A stretch of 64,000 nucleotides of DNA from UBA6912 sp963792895 (lineage in GTDB: Bacteria; Actinomycetota; Acidimicrobiia; Spongiisociales; UBA5794): NCBI GenBank assembly GCA_963792895.1, contig CAWBYA010000007.1, forward strand, positions 1,240,001 through 1,304,000, read 5' to 3'. This document shows positions 8,697 to 16,629 of the stretch, piece by piece. The first letter of the stretch is position 1, and each line of letters opens with the position of its first letter. The notes beneath the pieces are model-generated. The model was not told the DNA's origin and ran no database searches. It worked only from the letters and a program-made list of their open reading frames with translations. The position numbers and the translations under genes were made by a program.

Positions 8697-9896
8697 GTGA
8701 TCCGGACCACACCGTTCCACGAGCGGGTGAACGCGGCGAATCAAACTGGCCTGTGGAGTCATTGGGCCGGCTACCTGGTCGCTGAGAAGTATCAGATGGC
8801 GGAGAAGTTCGAGTACTTCGCCGTTCGCAGCAGCGCTGGGATCTTCGACACCTCACCCCTCTACAAGTATCGGATCTACGGCAGGGGCGCCGAGGCCTAC
8901 CTCGCAGGCGTGCTCGGTCGTGACATTCGCACATGCCGGCCGGGTCGTGCGCAGTACACGCTGTGGTGTGACGATCGTGGCTTCGTCTTGGAGGACGGCG
9001 TGATCTTCCGCCACTCCGACGACGAGTTCCACTTGACGACGGCACGACCGAACCTGGCCTACTTCGGCGACCTGGTCGGGCGTCACCAGGTCGCTATCGA
9101 GGACGTGTCTGACCAGTACGCCGCACTCGCCATCCAGGGCCCGAAGTCGCGAGAGGTGCTCGCGGGTCTTGCTCCTGAGGTCGGGGACCTGCCGTTCTTC
9201 CACCTGACGTACGCCAAGGTCGCCGATGTGCCGGTCACGATCTCGCGCACCGGGTACACGGGCGACCTCGGCTACGAGCTGTGGATCCCTGCCCACGACG
9301 CGGTCCGCGTCTGGGACGCAGTGATGGAAGCCGGTGCCGGACGTGGTGTCATCCCGTTCGGTCAGATCGCGTTGCTCATGACTCGCATCGAAGCCGGCTT
9401 GCTCCTCATCGACGTCGACTTCGAATCCAGCCGCTTCGCTTGGAACGATCATCACCGCTCAACGCCCGTCGAACTCGGGCTCGGTTGGATGTTCCGCAAC
9501 CTCGAAGCGCAGGATCGTCCCTTCATCGGGCGCCACGCGATTCGGCGAGAGCTCACCGAAGGCACCTCGCGTTGGAGCATGGTCGGCCTCGTCGTCGACT
9601 GGGCGGAGTACGACCGAAGCCATCGGGATGCAGGGCTGATCGCCCCGAAGGACCATGTGCCTGCCCCCTACGAGATGATGGTGTACGGAAAGAAGCACAA
9701 ACGCGTCGGCTACGCGACCAGCTTCATGTACTCACCAGTCCTCCAACGACACATCGCCATGGCCAGGGTGCGCCCCGAGCTCGCAACGCCGGGATCGCGA
9801 GTCAACCTCGAGGTGACGATCAACCACAAATACCAGATGGTTGGAGCCGAAGTGAGACGCATGCCGCTCTACAGCCCCGCCCGCAAGACTGCCTGA
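8697..9896 (+). CDS. GcvT-like aminomethyltransferase family protein
   Basis: A folate-binding enzyme of about 399 residues. It shows the GcvT-fold hallmarks: YAALAIQGPKSREVL near residue 140 and SRTGYTGDLGYELWIP near residue 182, then the C-terminal barrel with GLGWMF. Relatives move a one-carbon group from glycine, dimethylglycine, sarcosine or DMSP to tetrahydrofolate. GTG 8697 is preferred over GTG 8676 because GAGGGGG lies seven bases upstream. No glycine cleavage P or H protein is nearby, so a role in the classic glycine system is unlikely. It is followed nine bases later by an FAD oxidoreductase, which suggests a shared demethylation pathway. Confidence 0.85.
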   Translation: MIRTTPFHERVNAANQTGLWSHWAGYLVAEKYQMAEKFEYFAVRSSAGIFDTSPLYKYRIYGRGAEAYLAGVLGRDIRTCRPGRAQYTLWCDDRGFVLEDGVIFRHSDDEFHLTTARPNLAYFGDLVGRHQVAIEDVSDQYAALAIQGPKSREVLAGLAPEVGDLPFFHLTYAKVADVPVTISRTGYTGDLGYELWIPAHDAVRVWDAVMEAGAGRGVIPFGQIALLMTRIEAGLLLIDVDFESSRFAWNDHHRSTPVELGLGWMFRNLEAQDRPFIGRHAIRRELTEGTSRWSMVGLVVDWAEYDRSHRDAGLIAPKDHVPAPYEMMVYGKKHKRVGYATSFMYSPVLQRHIAMARVRPELATPGSRVNLEVTINHKYQMVGAEVRRMPLYSPARKTA

Positions 9897-9905
9897 GAGG
9901 TGCCC

Positions 9906-11501
9906 ATGTCGAACAAGCACGCGTACGACGCCATCGTCGTGGGGGGCGGCCACAACGGTCTCGTCAACGGCGCATATCTGGCGAAGGCCGGTCTCCGCAC
10001 CCTCATCTTGGAGCGCCGCCATCTCGTCGGCGGGGCCGCCATCACCGAGGAGCTGATCCCAGGCTTCCACTTCACCACCTTCTCGTATGCGCTCAGCCTG
10101 TTGCGTCCCGAGATCATTCACGAGCTCGAATTGACGAAGCACGGCTTCATGCCACTGCTGATGCCGACCTCGTTCGCCCCCGGTTGGGACGGCGAATACC
10201 TCGTCTTGGGTGAGGACCACCCCGAGAACTTGCGGGAGATCGCCCGTCTCTCACCCCGCGATGCCGACGCCTACGAACAGTACGACCACGACATCACCCG
10301 CGTGTGCCACGCGATCAAGCCGCTGCTGGACACGATCCCGCCGAACCTCAACGCCAAGGATCCCGAGGAGCTCGCTCGCCTGGCGGGACTCGCCACGTAC
10401 CTGCGCGACCTCGAACCCCGCGTTCTCCACAACGCCGTTCGTCTCCTCACAGGCAGCGCAGCCGACTTCCTCGACGACTACTTCGAGAGCCCCTTGCTCA
10501 AGGGGTACCTCGCCTCCTCGGCGATCATCGGCACCAAGGTCGGCCCGATGTCGCAAGGTTCGGGGCTCGTCCTGCTCTATCACAACCTGGGGGAGCACGA
10601 CGGTGCGTTTGGGACGTGGGCGTTCCACAAGGGTGGGAACGGCGGTTTCACCCAGGTCCTGGCTCGAGCGGCCGAGGCGTTCGGCGCCGAGATCCGGCTG
10701 GAGGCTCCCGTCGTCTCGGTGGTGGCCAAGAACGGCAAGGCGACCGGCGTCGCGCTGGAGGACGGCACGGAGTTCGACGCAAAGATCGTGGTGAGCGCCC
10801 TCGACCCGCGCCGGACCTTCCTCGAGTTGGTGGATCCTCGCGAGCTGCCCGCCGACCTGGTGGAGAACATCGGCAGGTTCCGTTTCCAAGGCACGTCGGC
10901 CAAAGTGAACTTCGCACTCGACGGACTGCCGAGGTTCCCGGCGCTCGGCGACCGCGGCGACCAGTTCCGCGGGTTCACGAACATCGGGCCGTCGATGGAG
11001 TACCTCGAGCGTGCCTTCGACGACGCCAAGTACGGGTGGTACAGCTCTCGGCCCTACATCGATGCCGCCGTGCAGTCGACGATCGATCCGGACATGGCCC
11101 CTCCCGGAAAGCACGTCATGTCGTGCTTCATCCAGTACGCCCCGTACCACCTGCGGCACAGCGATTGGGACACCGAGCGCGATGGCTTTGGAGATACGGT
11201 TCAGGCGACGCTCGAGTCGTTCTTCCCAGGGTTCGGAGACCTGGTGATCCACCGCGAGATCGTGACCCCGCTCGACATCGAGCGAGTGGTCGGGCTGACG
11301 GAGGGGAACATCTTCGCCGGCGAGTTTCTCGCCCCACAGATGTTCTTCTTCCGCCCCGCTCCCGGGTGGAACCAGTACCGGACCCCCATCGAGGGTTACT
11401 ACCAGTGTGGGTCTGGGACCCATCCCGGTGGTTGTGTGATGGGGGCTCCCGGCCGTCTGGCGTCGCAGCAGATCCTCGGCGACATGGCGGCCAAGACCTG
11501 A
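9906..11501 (+). CDS. FAD-dependent oxidoreductase, phytoene-desaturase/PYROXD2-like
   Basis: A flavoprotein of 531 residues. The N-terminus has the dinucleotide motif IVVGGGHNGLVNGAYLAKAG followed by ILERR, as in phytoene desaturase-like amine and carotenoid oxidoreductases. The C-terminus ends with the FAD-contact region GYYQCGSGTHPGGCVMGAPG, which is typical of this branch. ATG 9906 is chosen because GAGAGG lies just upstream; GTG 9900 is also possible. It is co-transcribed with the GcvT-like gene. No carotenoid genes are near, so it probably oxidises a small metabolite of the same pathway. Confidence 0.88.
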   Translation: MSNKHAYDAIVVGGGHNGLVNGAYLAKAGLRTLILERRHLVGGAAITEELIPGFHFTTFSYALSLLRPEIIHELELTKHGFMPLLMPTSFAPGWDGEYLVLGEDHPENLREIARLSPRDADAYEQYDHDITRVCHAIKPLLDTIPPNLNAKDPEELARLAGLATYLRDLEPRVLHNAVRLLTGSAADFLDDYFESPLLKGYLASSAIIGTKVGPMSQGSGLVLLYHNLGEHDGAFGTWAFHKGGNGGFTQVLARAAEAFGAEIRLEAPVVSVVAKNGKATGVALEDGTEFDAKIVVSALDPRRTFLELVDPRELPADLVENIGRFRFQGTSAKVNFALDGLPRFPALGDRGDQFRGFTNIGPSMEYLERAFDDAKYGWYSSRPYIDAAVQSTIDPDMAPPGKHVMSCFIQYAPYHLRHSDWDTERDGFGDTVQATLESFFPGFGDLVIHREIVTPLDIERVVGLTEGNIFAGEFLAPQMFFFRPAPGWNQYRTPIEGYYQCGSGTHPGGCVMGAPGRLASQQILGDMAAKT

Positions 11502-11522
11502 CCGCGGGTCGTGCGCGCCGGC

Positions 11523-11921
11523 TCAGCGTTCATCGAACTGCAAGACGGGCAGACCCGCGCGACGCCATGCGAAGAAGCCGCCGATGACATCAGCGACGTC
11601 GGTGAATCCGAGATCGCACAGAGAGGCCGCTGCCAGGCTCGACGAGTACCCCTCGCCGCACATCAAGATGAGCCTGGCGTCGAGGTTGGCGATCCTGTGA
11701 TCGCGCCACTCGCTGGCTGGATCCGCCCGCCATTCGAGAACGCTCCGGGCGATTGGGACGGCACCCGGGATGACTCCGAAGCGGCTGCGATCGTCCTCAC
11801 ATCTGAGATCGACCAGCAGCGCCCCGCGCTCAACCGCAGCGGCTGCGTCTTCGGGAGTGATACGGGAAATGCGCGCACGAGCATCGGCGACCAGGTCGTC
11901 GATGGTGCGGCGCCCGCTCAC
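11523..11921 (-). CDS. Rhodanese-domain protein
   Basis: A single rhodanese domain of about 132 residues. The active-site loop is visible as LMCGEGYSSSLAAASLC, with the catalytic Cys in CGEGYSS, and the N-terminal LVDLRCEDDRSRFGVIPGA is the typical substrate-side motif. Such proteins carry persulfide sulfur. GTG 11921 overlaps the stop of the transketolase subunit upstream (GTGA), so it is the third gene of the SoxR-box operon. A link to sulfur or redox stress fits the regulator, but this is inference. Confidence 0.85.
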   Translation of the reverse strand: MSGRRTIDDLVADARARISRITPEDAAAAVERGALLVDLRCEDDRSRFGVIPGAVPIARSVLEWRADPASEWRDHRIANLDARLILMCGEGYSSSLAAASLCDLGFTDVADVIGGFFAWRRAGLPVLQFDER

Positions 11922-12868
11922 GACGCGGCCGTGGACGCAATCGTCATGGCGCGCTTGGTGGTACCCCTGCCATGGATGAAGGTCTCCACGGCGGTGCGGA
12001 TGCCGGCAGCGTCGAGACCGTGCGCCGAGGCGTGCTGATCTGCGGTGCCGTAGCGGCGGTGTTCGACGGGTTGGACGCCGAGGCTCAGAAGCCGGTGGGG
12101 AACATCGATGAGCGCGGCAGCGACCTCTGCTGCCGAGGTGCCGGCCAGGTACGGCTCCACCAAGACGACCTCTCCGCCCGTTGCTGCGTTGCGGAGTGTC
12201 TCGTGATCGAAAGGGCGGATTGTTGTGGCATAGAGCACTGTCACGTCGAGGCCCGTGGTTGCCTCGAGCACAGGGTCGAGCGCAGGGCCTACGGCAAGCG
12301 CCACAGCAGCCTTGTGAGATCCGCGCCGCAGTGCTGCGAATCGGCCTGGCGTCGCTGTCACCGGCGCGGCATTGCTGCGTGCCGCCAATCGGACGTAGGC
12401 GCGTCCCCCACCGGCGTGGGCGGCGCGGAGCAGCGTCTCTACCTCGTCCGGGTGACCCGGCACGTGGATGTCCCATCCCGGCAGGGCGGCCATCAGGGCG
12501 ACGTCGGCAGGCGCCTGGTGGGTGCGGCCCTCGGTCGAGGCGTCGAAGGAGCCGCCGATCGACACCAGCACGGCGCCGAGATCCTGGTGGCCGAGATCGA
12601 GCTTGATCTGCTCGTAGGCCCGCTCGACGAGGAACGGTGCGTAGCTGTGAGCGATCGGCCGGAATCTCTCGAGGGCAAGCCCCGCGGCGATCCCGATCAT
12701 GAGCTGCTCACGGATGCCGACGTTGATGACCCGGTGCGGGTGACGGCGGCGAACCCGGTCGAAGTCGCCGGTGCCGATGTCGGCCAAGACGACTGCAGCC
12801 TGCGGGTCGCCATCGACCAAGGCTGCCGCGACGTCCGAGAACCTGCGCCGCATGGTGTCCACCGTCAT
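11918..12868 (-). CDS. Transketolase, C-terminal subunit
   Basis: A protein of 316 residues matching the pyrimidine-binding and C-terminal domains of a split transketolase. It includes VINVGIREQLMIGIAAGLA (with the catalytic Glu), SYAPFLVERAYEQIK, and the histidine-containing stretch FDASTEGRTHQAPADVALM. Together with the 238-residue N-terminal subunit it would form the thiamine-diphosphate enzyme that moves two-carbon units in the pentose phosphate pathway, or a close relative acting on another sugar. ATG 12868 overlaps the stop of the N subunit (ATGA), consistent with equal synthesis. Confidence 0.9.
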   Translation of the reverse strand: MTVDTMRRRFSDVAAALVDGDPQAAVVLADIGTGDFDRVRRRHPHRVINVGIREQLMIGIAAGLALERFRPIAHSYAPFLVERAYEQIKLDLGHQDLGAVLVSIGGSFDASTEGRTHQAPADVALMAALPGWDIHVPGHPDEVETLLRAAHAGGGRAYVRLAARSNAAPVTATPGRFAALRRGSHKAAVALAVGPALDPVLEATTGLDVTVLYATTIRPFDHETLRNAATGGEVVLVEPYLAGTSAAEVAAALIDVPHRLLSLGVQPVEHRRYGTADQHASAHGLDAAGIRTAVETFIHGRGTTKRAMTIASTAAS

Positions 12869-13581
12869 CGCCCCCTCGCCTCGACGACGGCGACGACGGC
12901 GTGTGGTGCACTGCGTTTGCCGGTGGTGAGGGCCTGCTCGAGAGCTCGATGGTCACGTCCATCGACCGTCACCGCGGACCACCCCTCAACCTCGAACCGT
13001 GCCGCGATGCCTCCCGGCCAGCCGTGCGAAGCAGAGTCGTTGTCGACGACCACGGCCGTGAGCCGATCGAGGTCGTGACGGCCGGCCAATGTGATGGCCT
13101 CGTGGTTGCTGCCCTCGTCCAGCTCGCCGTCTCCGAGCAGGCAGAACACCCGTGGACGATCGCGACCGGATGCCCGGAGGCCGAGCGCCACCCCGACCGC
13201 GATCGGGAGGCCGTGCCCGAGCGAGCCGCTCGAGATCTCGACCCCTCTGATCAGGGTTCGATCGGGATGGGTGCCGAAGGGCGAGTCGTAGCGGGCAAAC
13301 GTGCCGAGGGTGGCGGGTTCGATGAACCCCTTGGCGGCGAGAACGGCGTAGTAGGCCATCGGGCCATGGCCCTTCGAGAGGAGAAACCGATCTCTGTCGG
13401 GATCGTCTGGCGCTGCAGGATCGACCCGCAGTATTCGGTCGTAGAGCACCCACAGGACGTCGAGTGTCGACGCGGCACTAGGAGTGTGCTTCTCGTCGCC
13501 GGTCATCCGTGCGATGAGGGCGGATAGAGCGGCGTAGCCGTCGCTTCCTGCGTGATCTGTGATGGTCATTGGAAGGGTCAT
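12865..13581 (-). CDS. Transketolase, N-terminal subunit
   Basis: The thiamine-diphosphate-binding half of a split transketolase, 238 residues. The cofactor motif is visible as GDGELDEGSNHEA with downstream DNDSASHG, and RFLLSKGHGPMAYYAVLA is the conserved early segment. ATG 13581 is chosen because a TACGTT box ends exactly seven bases before it and no ribosome site exists, so the message appears leaderless. TTGACC lies 19 bases further upstream with a SoxR box between them. This predicts induction by SoxR under redox stress. Confidence 0.9.
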   Translation of the reverse strand: MTLPMTITDHAGSDGYAALSALIARMTGDEKHTPSAASTLDVLWVLYDRILRVDPAAPDDPDRDRFLLSKGHGPMAYYAVLAAKGFIEPATLGTFARYDSPFGTHPDRTLIRGVEISSGSLGHGLPIAVGVALGLRASGRDRPRVFCLLGDGELDEGSNHEAITLAGRHDLDRLTAVVVDNDSASHGWPGGIAARFEVEGWSAVTVDGRDHRALEQALTTGKRSAPHAVVAVVEARGR

Positions 13582-13588
13582 GCCCGAC

Positions 13589-13619
13589 AACGTACAACTT
13601 CAAGTGCACTTGAGGTCAA
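13589..13619 (-). promoter_or_regulatory. SoxR-dependent promoter of the transketolase operon
   Basis: On the minus strand TTGACC (13614-13619) and TACGTT (13589-13594) are separated by 19 bases, the long spacing of MerR-family promoters. The spacer contains TCAAGTGCACTTGA (13600-13613), a perfect 14-base palindrome that differs from the E. coli SoxR core only at the two central bases. The start codon lies seven bases after the -10 box. The divergent soxR gene has its own -10-like TAATGT at 13625-13630, seven bases before ATG 13638, so the regulator probably also represses itself. Confidence 0.85.
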
Positions 13620-13637
13620 GGGGGTAATGTTGCAGCC

Positions 13638-14102
13638 ATGGTTCCGCTTCCTGAATGGCTCACCGTCGGTGAGGTTGCGGCTCGCAGCGGGATGGCCTCG
13701 TCGGCGCTGCGGTTCTACGAGGCTCGCGGTCTCATCTCGGCAGAGCGAACCCAGGGCAATCAGCGGCGCTTCCATCGCTCGGTGCTGCGACGCATTGCGG
13801 TCATTCGAGCCGGGCAGGCGCTTGGGCTGACTCTCGAGGCGATCGCCGAGGCACTGGGCTCGCTACCCGGGAGACGCACCCCGACGGCCGGCGACTGGGC
13901 CCGGCTCGCCACATCCTGGCGTAGTGATCTCGATCAACGGATCGAGTCGTTGACCCGGCTCCGCGACGATCTGAGGGGCTGCATCGGCTGCGGGTGTCTC
14001 TCGTTGGATGCGTGTGCGCTCCTGAACGCAAACGACCGGGCCGCTGGACGCGGCCCGGGCGCTCGGTATCTCCTGGGAGATGTGCCGCCCGGGAGCACGT
14101 GA
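13638..14102 (+). CDS. soxR: Redox-sensitive transcriptional activator SoxR
   Basis: MerR-family regulator of 154 residues. Residues 8-75 form the winged helix (LTVGEVAARSGMASSALRFY, RRFHRSVLRRIAVI). A coiled coil follows, then the [2Fe-2S] ligand cluster CIGCGCLSLDAC near residues 119-130, which is diagnostic of SoxR. Oxidation of the cluster, for instance by redox-cycling compounds, switches on the target promoter. ATG 13638 follows TAATGT by seven bases without a ribosome site, so the message is probably leaderless. Its target is the divergent transketolase-rhodanese operon. Confidence 0.96.
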   Translation: MVPLPEWLTVGEVAARSGMASSALRFYEARGLISAERTQGNQRRFHRSVLRRIAVIRAGQALGLTLEAIAEALGSLPGRRTPTAGDWARLATSWRSDLDQRIESLTRLRDDLRGCIGCGCLSLDACALLNANDRAAGRGPGARYLLGDVPPGST

Positions 14103-14130
14103 CTCCCGGGCAGCGGGCGATGCGGTGTCG

Positions 14131-15345
14131 TTACTTCATGACCTCCATGCCGAGTGCTCTGGCGATGAACGTCGCCATCTGCGCCCGGGTGAGGGGGTCG
14201 GTGGGGCAGTAGTTGTCGTTGGCGGGGGGATTGCACCCTACGGTCACTCCAGCCGTGGCGAGCATGTTGATCGACGCTGCGAACTCGCTCTCCTCGTCGT
14301 CGGTGAACCAGTCGGACACGCTGGAATCGGTGTATCGGTCGGGGTCGAGGGGTGCGAAGGTCCGGACGAGGAACTCGGCCATCTCCTCACGTGTCACCTC
14401 GGCGCCTGGGCAGTAATCGGTCTCGCTACACCCGAAGCCGATGCCGGCCGCGGCCAGCGAGTTGATGTCGGCCTCGAAGATGCTGTCGGCGTCATCGACG
14501 AAGTAGTCGACATCGGCTTCCGGCAGCTCGAGCAGCCGACGCAAGAACGCCGCGATCTGGCCCCGGGTCAAGTGATTCTCGGGGCAGTAGTGGTCGTTCG
14601 TCGGCGGATTGCAGCCCCGCGTGACGCCGAGCTCGAACATCATGTCGATGTTCACCTCATGCACCGAGCCCTCGTCGTCGGCGAAGTAGCCATCGAAAGC
14701 CGGTGTTTCGTCGCCCGGAATCTCCGGGTCGGGGTCGTCCGGCTCCACCGGCTGGACCGGATCCGCCGGATCTGCGATCGGCTCGCCGGGTTCGTTGAGC
14801 ACGGTGGCTGCGGTGAGGTAGTCGTACGAGGGCAACGCCTCGCCTTCGAATCGGAACTCGAAGTGGAGATGAGGATCGGTCTCCTCAGCGTTGCCGGAGT
14901 CGCCGACCCAACCGATCAGCTCGCCCGCCTCGACCACGGCACCGGGTTCGATGCCCTCGGCGATACCCCACCCGAGCCCGTCATCGGTTCCGGGGGTGTC
15001 GTTGTCGAGGTGGATGTACCACGTCTCCCAGCCGCCTCCATGGTCGATGGCGAGATAGCAGCACGTGGCTCCGATCCATTTGACAGTCCCGTCGGCGACG
15101 GCCACTACCGGGAGGCCTTTGCCTTCGAGGCTCATGATGTCGGTCCCTTCGTGGGTGCGTCCTCCCGATCGGGGGGCGCCCCACGTGTCGATGTACCACA
15201 CGTCACCGACGACGGGAAAGATGATGTTGTCTGGAGAGAACTCTGCGGCGGATGCCGGCGCAGCGATGAAGGTCGACGCCGTGAGCGCGACGGCCAGCAT
15301 CGAAGCAAGCATGCGATACAGGCCCCTACCTTTGGCCCTTTGCAT
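14131..15345 (-). CDS. M23 peptidase with three SLH repeats, secreted
   Basis: A secreted protein of 404 residues. It begins with a signal peptide (MLASMLAVALTASTFIAAPASAA inside the first 35 residues, cut after ASAA). The LytM/M23 domain follows with zinc ligands in RTHEGTD and DPHLHF (about residues 60-170), indicating a peptidoglycan endopeptidase. After a Pro/Asp-rich linker come three SLH-type repeats, each with a CxxxxxxYCP element and LTRxQxAxF. These repeats are very common in Acidimicrobiia and anchor proteins to the envelope. ATG 15345 is chosen to give a normal signal peptide. Confidence 0.92.
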   Translation of the reverse strand: MQRAKGRGLYRMLASMLAVALTASTFIAAPASAAEFSPDNIIFPVVGDVWYIDTWGAPRSGGRTHEGTDIMSLEGKGLPVVAVADGTVKWIGATCCYLAIDHGGGWETWYIHLDNDTPGTDDGLGWGIAEGIEPGAVVEAGELIGWVGDSGNAEETDPHLHFEFRFEGEALPSYDYLTAATVLNEPGEPIADPADPVQPVEPDDPDPEIPGDETPAFDGYFADDEGSVHEVNIDMMFELGVTRGCNPPTNDHYCPENHLTRGQIAAFLRRLLELPEADVDYFVDDADSIFEADINSLAAAGIGFGCSETDYCPGAEVTREEMAEFLVRTFAPLDPDRYTDSSVSDWFTDDEESEFAASINMLATAGVTVGCNPPANDNYCPTDPLTRAQMATFIARALGMEVMK

Positions 15346-15458
15346 GATTCGCCAGGTTGCCCCAGCCCTGCTGCGATCGAACCACACAGCCGGCCCGGCG
15401 TCATCCCCAACATTGAGGATCGGCCATCGCGGCCCCACCCAGAGCTACGCTTGACAAG

Positions 15459-16544
15459 GTGGAACGCGACGAAGAACGCATCGCCCTCTTCATGGACTAC
15501 GAGAACCTCGCGATCGGCGCTCGCGACGCCCTCGGAGGCATGCGGTTCGATTTCCGGCCGATCGCAGACGCTCTCGCCGAACGGGGCCGCGTGGTTGTGC
15601 GGCGGGCGTACGCCGACTGGTCGTATTTCGACGAAGACCGTCGCATGCTGACCCGTTCGCACGTAGAGCTGATCGAGATTCCGCAGCGCATGGGCGGCGC
15701 CCGCAAGAACGCCGCCGACATAAAACTCGTGGTCGATGCCCTCGAGATGGCATTCGAGCGGGACTACATCTCCACGTTCGTCATCTGCACCGGTGACAGC
15801 GATTTCACACCGTTGGTGCACAAGCTGCGAGAGCTCAACCGGCGCGTCATCGGTGTGGGCATCAAGGACTCCACGTCCATGCTCTTGCCGCCTGCATGCG
15901 ACGAGTTCCTCTTCTACGACACGCTCGAAGGCGTGGATGTGCCCGCGCCGAGCGCTCGGAAGCGGCGGTCGCGGTCGGAGCGCACCGGGTCTCCGCCCGC
16001 TCAGCGTCCCGAGCCTGAAGTGGAGCAGCCTGCGGAGCTACCCGTGGCCTCGCCAACCGTCGACGATCTCTCGGTCTTGATCGCCCAGACAGTTGCCGGG
16101 CTCGAGCGGAGCTCGGGGGGGCAGGTGTCGGCCTCGATGGTGAAGAGGACGCTGCTGCGCAAGGACCCGACCTTCACCGAGGCTGAGTATGGATTCCGGG
16201 CGTTCGGCGAACTGCTGCGTCACCTGGAGGAGCGCAAGGTGGTCGAGCTCAGCGAGGGTCCGTCGAAGGGCGACCCAGAGGTCGCACTGCCTGAGCACGT
16301 CGAAGGCGAGGCGGAGGCCTTCAGTCTGCTGCACACCGTTGTGGGCGACTTGCAGAGGCGCAACGGGCCAGTGGTGCTCTCGGGCCTCAAGACCCAAGTC
16401 CGCAAGGTGCGGCCCGATTTCAGCGAGAAGAAGTACGGGTATCGAGGATTCCTGCAGTTCTGCCGGGCGGCAGAGCGAGAAGGACAGGTGACCTTGGAGT
16501 GGAGCGACGACGCAGACGACTACGTGTTGACCGCCGCCACCTGA
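15459..16544 (+). CDS. NYN-domain ribonuclease-like protein with two OST-HTH/LOTUS domains
   Basis: A soluble protein of 361 residues. The N-terminal NYN (PIN-like) domain shows the acidic residues of the nuclease centre: ALFMDYENL, KNAADIKLVVDAL, and CTGDSDFTPLV. A charged linker (residues 165-200) leads to two OST-HTH/LOTUS domains, with YGFRAFGELLRHLEE and YGYRGFLQFCRAAE. Members of this family are thought to bind and perhaps cut structured RNA. GTG 15459 follows TACGCT (15446-15451) by seven bases with no ribosome site, so it is likely leaderless. Confidence 0.93.
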   Translation: MERDEERIALFMDYENLAIGARDALGGMRFDFRPIADALAERGRVVVRRAYADWSYFDEDRRMLTRSHVELIEIPQRMGGARKNAADIKLVVDALEMAFERDYISTFVICTGDSDFTPLVHKLRELNRRVIGVGIKDSTSMLLPPACDEFLFYDTLEGVDVPAPSARKRRSRSERTGSPPAQRPEPEVEQPAELPVASPTVDDLSVLIAQTVAGLERSSGGQVSASMVKRTLLRKDPTFTEAEYGFRAFGELLRHLEERKVVELSEGPSKGDPEVALPEHVEGEAEAFSLLHTVVGDLQRRNGPVVLSGLKTQVRKVRPDFSEKKYGYRGFLQFCRAAEREGQVTLEWSDDADDYVLTAAT

Positions 16545-16629
16545 TCGGGGTGCGCGCGACCGCTCGTCAGCTTCACGAGGCGAAGGATGGCTGCCGGCGG
16601 CGCCGAGCCGCCGTACAGGAGGACCGCAC

